From Cladorrhinum sp. PSN259 (taxonomy: Eukaryota > Ascomycota > Sordariomycetes > Sordariales > Podosporaceae), in assembly GCA_033725935.1 (NCBI GenBank), contig MU867061.1, positions 62,001 to 126,000 of the forward strand: 64,000 nt of DNA, written 5' to 3'. The notes under the pieces are model-generated. The model saw only the letters and a list, made by a program, of their open reading frames with translations, did no database searches and was not told the DNA's origin. Of this stretch, positions 47,701 through 55,600 are shown one piece after another (within the stretch, counting starts at the first letter, position 1; each line of letters begins with the position of its first letter). The translations under genes and the position numbers were made by a program.

Positions 47701-48977
47701 CTCTCGGGACTTGTTTGGAGCGACGGTTGCGTCGTGGCAGCGTTGGACGGGTCGCTCGAGCTGAAGGTTTCGGTGATACCCGACGCCAACAAGCCGTAGA
47801 AAACCTCGGCGGGTACGTTGAGTCGGTGCTTGCTTTGCGCTACGTTGGCGACGCGGTATGCGAGGATGGTAGTAGTGAGCTTTTCCGTCGTCAATGTGGA
47901 CGGATTCAGGCGGGTGAGAAAGCTGACATCCTGCACCTTGTCGTCCTCACGAAGGGAACGGATGCGACTAGCAATATCCGGCAAGGGGAGGCCTACGAGC
48001 GCATGGGAGTCCAGTGCCTGACTAACCCTTTGGCTCGGGCCTGCCACGCCTTCCGAGGCGCTGTCATCATCATCCTCATCATCCTCATCGCCGCCTTCAG
48101 CCTCTTTCTCGTCATCCTGACCCTCTTGCTCTCGCTCTTCCTCATCCTCCTCTTCTGGCTCCTGCTGGTCACTTTCGTCTGCGTCATCACCATCATCGCC
48201 TCTAGCGCGGCGCTGGCTAGCACTGACGTGACGAGCAGCTACCCTTGATTGTTTGTTGTCCACAGGAGGCACTGCGACCGCGAGTGCGGCCACGATTTGT
48301 GTGAACTGGTCCGGCGTAAATACCGTGGGTGAGCGCTGGGTAAGCTGAACCTTGATGAGAGCAAGCGCTGGCGCGTCGTAGATGGCATCATCTACAGTGG
48401 TGGTATAGAGTAGCTCCTTGCCCAGCCGTACTCGCGTCACTAGGGTCGGGCGGCGCACGCCGCTTCGGAGGTACGAGTTGCACGAGTACTGACCGGCGAA
48501 ATAGCCGTCTGCGCCGACGGTCAGGACAAGCAGCTGCTTCTCCGTTCGCAGGTCTCTGTCCGTGACCTGGACAGTGAGCGAAGAGCTGCTCGAGCCGTCG
48601 GCAAAGGTAATGCGGCCGGCAACAAATAGGTTCTTGGGCTTGTCCAGATCGACACCGGCCTCGGCCAGCTTGGCAAACAGTACCGTGGCCGTGTCGCGCT
48701 CGACAACGCCCGACGGCGCTCGTGCAAGCAGGTTCTTGTGTTGCTGCTGGAAAGCAAGCACGACGAGGCGCGTGCTAGGACCAAACGCAGCCTCGGCAAC
48801 TTCAGAACGGTCAAGAAATGGGACGGTAAACTTGTGGTCGTCTGGCGACTTGGCCTGGTCCGCGGCGCTCCTCAAGAGCAGCAAGCAAGTGTGGAGCAGA
48901 GTGACTGTGCTGCCCTGGGCCCCAACGGACAGACTGCCCCCAAGGAGCGCCTTGCCCGCGTCCAGGAGCGCGCCCAT
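38763..48977 (-). CDS. TcA-like toxin complex subunit (insecticidal Tc toxin injector)
   Basis: 3,404 aa in one uninterrupted exon. ATG 48977 is used; the frame opens 6 codons earlier only at a TTG. In bacterial Tc toxins, TcA forms a pentameric bell that binds cells and injects the cargo. Landmarks in order: a peptidoglycan-binding-like segment (FGPSTRLVVLAFQQQHKNL, near residues 65-85); an acidic Glu/Asp tract (about 269-308); the highly conserved VRP1-type block SPSAYLVDALEFL and RRPDLGDLDLSCDNTNVTLP (about 855-900). Next comes the neuraminidase-like region (LHVFARTKG to WPVFSYEQDP, about 1960-2030). The TcB-binding C-terminal part has KHVSLAQLDPDALLRLRSTG (about 3070-3090), DLDYPGHYFRR and YLPFENAG. 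It is longer than usual bacterial TcA (about 2,500 aa), mainly at the N-terminus. It is GC-rich and intronless, unlike most neighbours. Confidence 0.9.
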   Translation of the reverse strand: MGALLDAGKALLGGSLSVGAQGSTVTLLHTCLLLLRSAADQAKSPDDHKFTVPFLDRSEVAEAAFGPSTRLVVLAFQQQHKNLLARAPSGVVERDTATVLFAKLAEAGVDLDKPKNLFVAGRITFADGSSSSSLTVQVTDRDLRTEKQLLVLTVGADGYFAGQYSCNSYLRSGVRRPTLVTRVRLGKELLYTTTVDDAIYDAPALALIKVQLTQRSPTVFTPDQFTQIVAALAVAVPPVDNKQSRVAARHVSASQRRARGDDGDDADESDQQEPEEEDEEEREQEGQDDEKEAEGGDEDDEDDDDSASEGVAGPSQRVSQALDSHALVGLPLPDIASRIRSLREDDKVQDVSFLTRLNPSTLTTEKLTTTILAYRVANVAQSKHRLNVPAEVFYGLLASGITETFSSSDPSNAATTQPSLQTSPESLLYQFGLMDPTVISKALADAQSRGLVSSNVTKIDVTRIWQQLGRIAHDWIILQPSVEDNVWAMIADFLSTGKEEAVRSVLNGENIEGDLGDFLKRLLLAFSSGATSAAGPPPSLTATGAGVQSIPALSPPAMLDKVQETTGQSKSQLAALSHTKLRALVSQVRVGSGAKVTGEEAHDAATGILGELEREFPMEAFKMNLREHVGARSGSSQPQHGLASPSHGQPGRAGAASSSEESLLGHPSLEVGAGHVLTFLEQNPDFDLLSGTIELSGAPPEQGSRAAASVAVVQRVFKLTPTFAKTLALLDMGVGSATDVARRNREQFVRLSSSPSSTTPSSSSSRSLGTTRAREDEPRSPQPALTADEAAEVFDRATNIRLATALLAGNIRTASNALLAAGISEPLPPAKLDAVTKQFPSIASLFEMGDVCACTDCMTVYSPSAYLVDALEFLRARGVLDSPGGPDNGKTARDILLGRRPDLGDLDLSCDNTNVTLPYIDLVCELLEDYVAPDGLSPGSFTGSVSKGTISDALLKFLHTDLALPFTSEALVSDVYGGGFLTVRDKGFVVSLSPGAQKVKVLRQTYGSAAALAASPAYINAEAYKRLSTARYLPSLPFDAVLEESRGYLRQLGVARPDLMRTLSYNTPDYNLALEAFGLSFEDGRLITTEDAGHQDAYWNTGNATNPAKVLKRVDRFIDAARIEYTELQEMLTRATAWLNRPASPPQGSGKTAVGDIFIRHNDSSCTLAAKDIIGLEAAGSPGAAPGFFALDRFHRFLRLWRALTANSPSGWDIASIDRVIGARLLGGGHLNTTCIEIISAVDRLAPALSSQKPTTVHDVINLYAGLLPSTPAGASPTLVTYTSVYLNQTANGPVHPAFELPAIARNDSATPPVPVPKLSDAAFVDYISICLNISAPDTKLIIQSLLSQQPSDDVLSVASLSRVYAVASISSRLGLTVPDYFLLAKLSGLAPLEHVAQLADLQEVTAKLGALGLSIPDLELLLVPPPTPRLAGDIAVERITAILTGIQSQYADIQKANTSPVNPDVPAGENASAVLDLVSKVPGTIQTDISRFKQMLGGSLDAAEGAPFLQKIFGSFLSGDAVTAIAEAQAALAAAPGDESRKAALTNVVAGQLSAAFAAQQRAKALGGALASGLALPTDVLAALQEDIPALATLLDAALASGSVSDISFPKQYRAIRLLYRVWVALGHFNLPVASVSWLLQNAQKLGWASLASLPTDVGDSPVSWAAWQALVDYVQLVHSGAFTPVRNPADKNSRFTLESFLSLSLAVPAPGADQLAGYFASLTSYRVDIIRALITHLHLTPDSLKAVETMTRLQSAASVIRQLGMSTAAAISLAEAEAPSRDDMVAARRALKLRYAVDSDWYGVLKGVQDPLRLSKRDALVAFLLAVNKPRITSARDLSELLLLDVQMGTVTLTSRIIQAHQSLQQFVQRLLMGLEPTPVVEGDASWAHWAEMSQYRLWEANKKVFLYPENWIEPALRDNKSELYRNLEADLKKQPLTDASTESAIAGYLGGLDHIADLEVMSCFYDTATTTLHVFARTKGGSPREYYHRTMVLEAEWTPWEHLQDVNPAGNHLVTFFRRNRLTVSWPVFSYEQDPAQASQPPAYPDPDNMAGEKPDPVRKRLLVQLAVCERNPDTGKWSQPVVTEKGVYWPGPLSSDKYADATAFPPNLEAAISLHFWDLGLKLGELIVVRVTGRGREINSTALFGVFTLTGCKGYPEPFLDDSSGFAWRFTALPAFKETDFLTQRFIKTHLLSNSAPLDLAIMAMPSPQLASILGREYGRFVVTYPTQPTIVDRALIGLQMFSVASTPKTGTHLEMVSSKIRAWFVPEGTFLPYFVSDSSTRGYAVIPGYESAVKGDVNFRTASATLNFFNDAVRLALKYIDIYFNELNKDARALRTRLNRDEKYLELKREFLAVYANAPTPWDVTLRTPRANLVNFYHPLVCFLRGQLYAGGTGLLMARSTQLRINKDFDFNVAYQPTPHVRAPLPREELDFANRAAYSIYNWELFFHLPFQIAAGLSADKQYEQARKWYHYIFNPQGADMEDPDTGADKAKAPQKKYWQTKPFFKTQVADYQAALIDKILGAVAGDPTGASLANELKNQILLWRRNPYSPHVIARSRPVAYQLSVVIKYIQNLVDWGDGLFRQLTREALTQALTLYGVADRLLGAKPRVVEPAVRVPARTYNELGRSVDLLGNALLSLENLVPDLGKLPHGGRELPQPPNPPLTSLYFGIPPNSSMLQLWDTVADRLYKIRHSQDIDGNFVSLSLTAPPIDPGALIKALASGQSLSDVIGQLGAPLPHYRFAYLHERAQVMTSHVVELGSQLLSMLQRRDDEGLARLRANSEPKVLAAVRETKAAAVTQNKSAVKALEASRALAEERNTYYQQQLKNAINKVELDGLLANIDAMAVDGAMASGYGAASSWSLVPVLSVGVSGFGGSPQVSASWGGSNMASKLGNDMSAAATTRSSLGTEAQLAATVAAYVRRIEDWTFQQKLAEHEMAQVDQQIVAAKDQGIVLDKELAAHDVQTTEATATATYLAGKFTNTELFDWAAGRVAATYTRAYNLAFSMAKKAERCMAFELGDFSGAASGIIQYGQYDNLRSGLLAGGDLLADLDRLAATYADRHARELELTKHVSLAQLDPDALLRLRSTGSCIFALPEWLFDLDYPGHYFRRTRSLSLSIPCVVGPYTTVAATLRLLSSRFRARPTRTRPASAYPESPPGGDDRFVYDVAPPAVATATSSAVNDAGVFDLRLDGSSDPRYLPFENAGTLGTYALDLSPTHQFPYSAVADVVLTVNYTARDGGSTVRDAAKPAPTSGTAAIPFRTAFPTEWATLRGAGREVQPVLVAPPPSSTGSSTGGTGGWTLPHWATAQGRTPVVQQTVWCAVPDPATASLDGLILVVAGQELTLAKDTAGGNYWKATLAAKKVVLGQAVSVAWGDPADRNKVAEIICVVGWNYSTA

Positions 48978-49686
48978 CGTTGTCACAGCGGCCAAGTGCT
49001 AGGCCTACCAGGACCAAGAGCGGCTTGAAGATGTGGAAATCAACGGATTGCTTGTCTGCTCTTGTAGGTACTAGTGTGAGACTCTGAGGCAGGCTGTTGT
49101 TTGTCTTGTATTGTCTTCTAACACGCTGAGACTGCCCTCGATGTGTGGTGGAATGGGGAGGATGGCAAGCACGAAGAGGAAGATTGGTTGATCATTCGGT
49201 TATCACATTCAGAGCGCACATATATGCGAATAAGCATTGCTTCCTGTCGGAGCGTGACATGCAAGCCCAGACCGACCCCCTTCAAAAACCCCGCTTTCTA
49301 CTCCGTTCTTTGGTACAGGTACATGTTTTCTGGCCCCGACACAATGCATCCTTAAGTTTTCTCACCGAACACAATGTACACTCCCATCAAGATGCGTCTT
49401 GGGGTGTTCTAGCCCCGACACGACGCATCATCAAGTTTCAGCCGTCAGCCACACCCGACAGCGTGCATAATCTCCGCATTCTGTCCCGCAGCACCGAAGT
49501 CACACCTATAGCGTGCTCCAGGAGCCCGCGACGGACCCCCCCCCCCCCATGTGTGCTCGGGAAGAGAGAGCAGGCCCGGCCTTGACCACATTTAAATACC
49601 TGATTCAGATGCTTCCGCCTTGAGTCCATACAGAGCACGACGCGATCAACGTCGCTTCTCCTGCTTCCACGACACGCCTCTTCGCC
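48978..49686. promoter_or_regulatory. divergent intergenic region between the TcA-like and TcB-TcC genes
   Basis: 709 bp separate two start codons facing away from each other, so both promoters must lie here. Two imperfect 27-bp direct repeats begin GCCCCGACAC (49333-49359 and 49412-49438). They share GACAC, GCATC and AAGTTT and are 79 bp apart; a shorter similar piece is near 49452. A TTTAAATA element (49591-49598) sits about 90 bp upstream of the TcB-TcC start. A run of 13 C lies at 49536-49548. The repeats could be sites for a common regulator. Confidence 0.5.
49333..49438 (+). repeat. pair of 27-bp direct repeats in the shared promoter
   Basis: 49333-49359 and 49412-49438 align with about 21 of 27 bases identical; both begin GCCCCGACAC and end AAGTTT. 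Confidence 0.6.
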
Positions 49687-52600
49687 ATGGATGCAAGCTC
49701 TGAGAGCCGGACAAGGCCGGCGTGGGCGCGGGGCCGTGTTCCGGCCAGTGGGACGGCCACAGGGTCCGGTGCTCAACCCACCGGCGGCTTTGGCGAGGAG
49801 CAAGACAATCAGTCGCCGCTGCCAACAGCGTCGTTGCCCAAGGGAGGTGGCGCCATCCGCGGCATGGGCGAGAAGTTTGAGACAAATCCCGTCAAGGGCA
49901 CGGCCACCATGTGTATCCCAGTCGCGACCAGCGCCGGCCGCGACGGCTTCCAGCCCCGCCTCGCGCTCTCGTACGACTCGGCATCTGGGAACGGACCCTT
50001 TGGGTTCGGCTGGTCGCTGGCCATGGACTCGGTCACCCGCCGCACCAGCAAGGGCCTCCCGCGCTACCGCGATGACCAAGAGTCCGACGTGTTCCTGCTC
50101 TCTGGTGGCGAGGACCTGGTGCCCGTGATGCTGCCCGGCGCTACGCGTCACGAGGACACTGTTTCAGTCCCAGGCTATACAATCCACCGCTACCGCTCTC
50201 GCATAGAGACCAGCTTTAAGCGCGTCGAGCGCTGGACGAACTCTGCCGTGGATGGCGACGTCCACTGGCGCGTCCTCACCTCTGACGACGCACTGCACAT
50301 CTACGGTCGGAACGCAAACTCCCGTATATCGGACCCGCGCGCTCCGCATCGCATCTTCAGCTGGCTGCTCAGCGACTCGCGTGACTGGAAGGGCAACGCC
50401 ATCGTGTTCGTCTACAAGGAGGAGAATGGCCAGGGCGTCGACCTCGCTCAGCCACACCAACGGAACCGGGGTATCGCTGGCGACACCCGCCGCACTGCAA
50501 ATCGCTATGTCAAGTCGGTCAAGTATGGCAACACGGTGCCCTTTATCGATGCCGATGGAGAGCGTCTCCTCTTTCCCAGCGACGACTTCCTTGCAACCGC
50601 GGGCTGGATGTTCGAGCTGGTGTTCGACTATGGCGAACACACTGCCGTGCCGCTGACACCGCGGGAGGATTCGGAGTGGACTCACCGGCCGGACGCCTTC
50701 TCCACCTTCCGGCCGGGCTTCGAGGTCCGTACGAGTCGCCTGTGCCGGCGTGCGCTTATGTTTCACCACTTTCCGGATGAGCTTGGTGTGGGTCGGGATT
50801 GTCTGGTGAGCTCAACCACCCTGATTTACCGCACACCCGAGGCTGGCGGCACAGGCAACCGCATCTACACCTTTCTGGATACCGTGGAACAGTCTGGTTA
50901 TCGGAGAGACGCGACCGAGCCCAGCGGGTATCTCCAGCGCTCGAATCCACGTGTCCAATTCGCCTACTCAGAGCCCGTCATCGATGACAGGCTTCGAGCC
51001 GTCGACCCTAGTGCCCTTGAGAATGCGCCGGCCGGACTGGCGTCCACGAACGCTCAGTGGATTGACTTGTATGGCGAAGGCATCGCGGGCCTTCTCACTA
51101 GGTCGGACGGAGCCTGGTATTACAAGCGTAACATCAGCCCGCTGAGCGAGCCGCCGTCGCCTGACTGGTCTGATGGGACCCCAACCCCAGAGCTCATGTT
51201 CGACGTGCTGGAGACGGTACCCACGAACCCCAATCTCGGTCCGGGGGACCCAGTTCACTTTGCCGACCTCAAGGGCGACGGCTCCATCTCTCTCGTAACC
51301 GACCGCGGCGCCATGGGTTACTACGCCGAGGACGGCGTCGAAAGTTGGCTGCCGTTCCAGCCATTCCGGTCCGCCATGAAGACTGGCCTGAGCGATCCCC
51401 GCGTGCAGCTGCTGGACCTTACGGGAGACGGGATTCCCGACGCCTTTTTTCCGAGCAAGGGTCTCTGGTACCCGTCGCTTGGCACCGAGGGTTACGGCCC
51501 GCCCGAGCCCTTCTCGTATGAGCTCGGCGTGGACGAGTGCGGCTCGCCCGTGGACATTTTCAGAAACGACACGCTGGGAGCCACGCGCCTGGCTGATTTC
51601 ACTGGTGACGGCATGATGGACATTGTGCGCATAGCCAACGGGAGCGTGTGTGTCTGGCCCAACCTGGGGTACGGCAGGTTCGGCGCTCCTGTAACCATGG
51701 ACAACTCACCCGTCTTTGACAGTGACGAGTGCTTCGACCCGCGGCGCCTGATCCTGTGCGACATTGACGGCTCAGGCACCACCGACCTGATCTACCTGCA
51801 TCAGCGAGGCGCCCGTGTCTACTTCAACGAAAGCGGCAACGGCTGGAGCGGCGCCACGCTTCTCGCCTCGACGCGCGACACCAGCTTTTCCCGTGACGTG
51901 GTCGCCACCACGGCTGACATCCACGGCAATGGAACATCCTGCCTCGTGCTGTCGACTTCGCTGCCAGGCGAGCCGCACGCAATGCAATACGTCGATCTCA
52001 TGGGCTCCACCAAGCCACACCTCCTTGTTGGCACCGACAACAACCTCGGCGCCGAAACGCGGATTCGCTACACCAGCTCAACCAAGTTCTACCTCCAGGA
52101 CCGGCGAGCGGGCCGCCCCTGGCTGCATACGCTGGCTATACCAGTTCATGTCGTCGAGTCGGTTACATCCATCGACCACATCAGCCGCTGCCGCTTTACC
52201 TCGCGCTACGCCTACCACCATGGCTACTACGACGGCGCCGAGCGCGAGTTTCGAGGCTTTGGTGCCGTCGACCGCTGGGACGTTGAGGAGCTGTCAGCAG
52301 TCGTCGGCCAGGCCGCTGCCGAGCAGCCTGCCAATCTCGACCCAACCTACCTGTTGTCCCCGATCCGCACCTCCTCGTGGTTCCACCTCGGGCTTGCGGT
52401 TGGCGGGACTGAGATGTCGACTGCATACCGCAAGGAATTTTTTCAAGACCCAAGCGCCCACGTCCTCCCGCAGACGGTGCTCCCGGTAGGCATGGCTGCG
52501 AGCGAGGAACACGACGCATGCCGGGCGCTCAGGGGGTCGCTTCTACGCAGCGAGGTGTACCTTGAAGATGCGCCTCCGGGATCCTCGCCCGAAGCGGCTG

Positions 52601-55600
52601 CGCGCGCGGCCGTTCCCGTCTCGGCTGCAGAGATGAACTACACACTCACACGCGTGCAGGCGGCGGGCGGTGCAAGCGGTCACAGCGTGTTCTTCGTCTC
52701 GCCGCGCGAGGTACTCAACTACCACTACGAGCGATCTGTCGGCGATCCCCGCATCAGCCACCAAATGGTGCTGCAGAGCAACGAGTGGGGCCAGACGCTT
52801 CGCGAGGTGGCCATCCGCTACGGCCGTCGCGTCCCTGATGCCACTTTGCCCACGAAGTGGGACCGCGACCAGCAGACTGCCATACATGTCACATACACAG
52901 AAAACAAGACCACCAACGCCATTGACGGCGATGCTCAGCACCCGCACTCGTACCGTCTACCCGTCAATTGCGAAATGCGCGGGTATGAGCTCACCGGAGT
53001 CGACCCGGCGGGCACCGCTAGCACAGCGTTTACCTTTGAACAGTTTTCAGATACCAACTTTGCGTTGCTTGACTCGGCCGAAGAAATCCCCTACGACGCA
53101 TCGCCGACCCTCGCCGCACCACAGAAGCGCATCCTGGGTGTAAAACGCATCTTGTATCGCAGCGATAACCTCTCCGTCTTCTTGCCACTCCAACAGCTCG
53201 GCGTCACAGGCCTCGCGGGTCAGACGTACTCCCTCGCCTTTACCAAGGCCATGTTCGATGCCGCGTATCAGAAGGATGGCATGCCACTCCTGGCAATTCC
53301 TGATGGTATTCTAACCAGTACATCCGGCGACGGCGGAGGCTACATCTCGACCGCTATGCTCCGGGCCTCGGGGTTGATGCCGCAAGAAGACAAGTACGAT
53401 GGATACTGGACGCTGAGCGCGCGTACTTTCTTCTCTTTGTCTCCAGACCCGGTCGTCGAAGTTGGTGAGGCGCGAGCACACTTCTTTCGAGTCCGGCAGA
53501 CACAGGACGTCTTTGGCGTCACCAGCTCCGTAACCTTCGACAGCTATGACCTTTTAGTTTCCGAAACTAGAGACCATGCTGGGAACGTTGTCACAGCAGG
53601 CGAGCGAGATGATGTGTCAGGAGCGGTCATCAAGCCCGGGAATGACTATCGCGTCCTGAAGTGCCACACACTAACCGACATCAACGGCAACCGCGCCGCT
53701 GTCGTGTTTGACGCCCTTGGGGCTGTGGTTGGCGGCGCTCTCATGGGCAAGCTGAGCGATGAAAGGGCCGGTAAGCGGGTTGGCGATGACCTAACGGGCT
53801 TTGTCGCCGACCTCCCGGAGCAAACCATGCTTGACCACCTTCGGGATCCGATTGCCAACGCGAGAGACATACTCAAGGGGTCCGCGACACGGAGCATCTA
53901 CGACCTCTTCGCATTTGCGCGCACCCGGAACTCTGACAACCCGCAGCCCGCCGTGACGTACACAATGTCGAGAAACACGCACGAGGCAGACCTCACACCG
54001 GGCCAAGAGCCTGAGATTTACCATGCGTTCCATTATTCAGACGGGCTTGGCCGCTTAATCCAGTCCAAACAACAGACTAAGCCTGGACCTGTTGCATCGC
54101 GTGGGCCGGACGGCCGCATCATTGTCGATCCGGACGGGCAGCCAGTGCCCACAGAACAACCGGTGGACCCCCGTTGGGTGTCGTCTGGCTGGGTCATATA
54201 CAACAACAAACAACTCCGAGTGGCCGAGTTTGAGCCCTTCTTCACCGATCTGCACACGTTCGAGTTTGATACACGCGCTGGCGTCTCTCCGGTCTACTTC
54301 TACGACGCGGCGAGTCGCCCGGTGGCAGTCCTCAGTCCCAACAACAGCTACGTTAAATCTCTCTTCTCGGCTTGGCACGCAGAGGAGTGGGACAACCACG
54401 ACACGGTCGAGCTCGACCCCCGGACGGATCCAGATGTGCAGCACTATGTGGAATCCCACTTCGCTCAACGACCGGGGTTTCAGACTTGGCTCCAGGAGCG
54501 GCTACCGAAGCCGCCGACTGACCTCGACCGGCAAGCTGCCGAGAAAACGAGACCACACGCAGGCACTCCGGTTCTATCATACCTCGACTCCCTTGGCCGC
54601 AAGTTTCTGTCTGCCGGTTGGAACAAGATTGCTTTAAAAGACCACGATCTCAACGGTCAGGAGTGGAAGCAATACAGCCGCGTGGAGGCGGATATTCAGG
54701 GCAACGGCCTCGTCATCCGAGACACCTTCACGGAGAGCGGGGACCCTCGCGGACGGATAGTCGAGACCTTCCGCTACAACATGGTTGGTTCTGCAATGAT
54801 TCGCAGCTCTATGGATTCGGGCACGCGTCTCTGGCTCAATACATCGCAGGGACGGCCCTTGTACAGCTGGGATAACCGCGGACACTGCATCCGTACCCGT
54901 TACGACACAGCTGGGCGATTTCTGTTCTCTTCAGTGCTTAGTGACCAGGGCGCACCAGACGGCCCCGATAGCGAGCTCACGTTTGCCTACGCCGTGTACG
55001 GTGACCATCACCCGCGCGCAGCGGAGCTCAACCTGCGAGGCGGCGTGTACCTGAGTGCGGATCAAGCTGGGGTCAAAGTGAATGAGCGGCGTGACTTCAA
55101 GGGCAACCTAGTATCAAGCAGCCAGATTTATGCCTTGGAGTACAAGAAAACGGTGGATTGGTCCGTCCTGGCCTCCATCTTGGCACCAGACATGGCGCCG
55201 GCCGCCACGTTTACCGAAGCCGCCCTTGCTGCTGCACTTGACACGCGTCTCCAAGCCGAGACATTCAGGGATGGCGTCGCCTTCGACGCCAAAAATAGGC
55301 CCCTCACCATGTCGAGTCCCAACTCGGACGGGCACATCACCGCGAGCCGCTTCACGTACAACGTTGCGAGCCTTGTCACGATCGAGAGCAACCTCCGCGG
55401 CGAGGTGGATGCGAGTGGCCAGCCAGTCTGGACGCCGTTTGTCGTCGACATCGATTATGACGCCCGCGGGGTGCGCAGTTACATCAGCTACGGCAACGGC
55501 GTGACAACAAATTACGCATACAGCAACCTCGGTGAGCTCACAGGGATCCGGTCAACGCGAACCAAGAGCGGGAGCTCGGGCACGCGCGAGGTGCTGCAGG

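Noticed and set aside
47559..48248. Open frame of 229 codons on the plus strand with a very hydrophobic Leu/Ile-rich end
   Set aside because: It is the antisense shadow of the acidic Asp/Glu tract of the TcA-like gene; the reverse complement of GAY/GAR codons reads as hydrophobic residues.
48978..48995. Start of the TcA-like protein at an upstream TTG
   Set aside because: Nuclear genes of ascomycetes normally start at ATG; the first in-frame ATG is at 48977.
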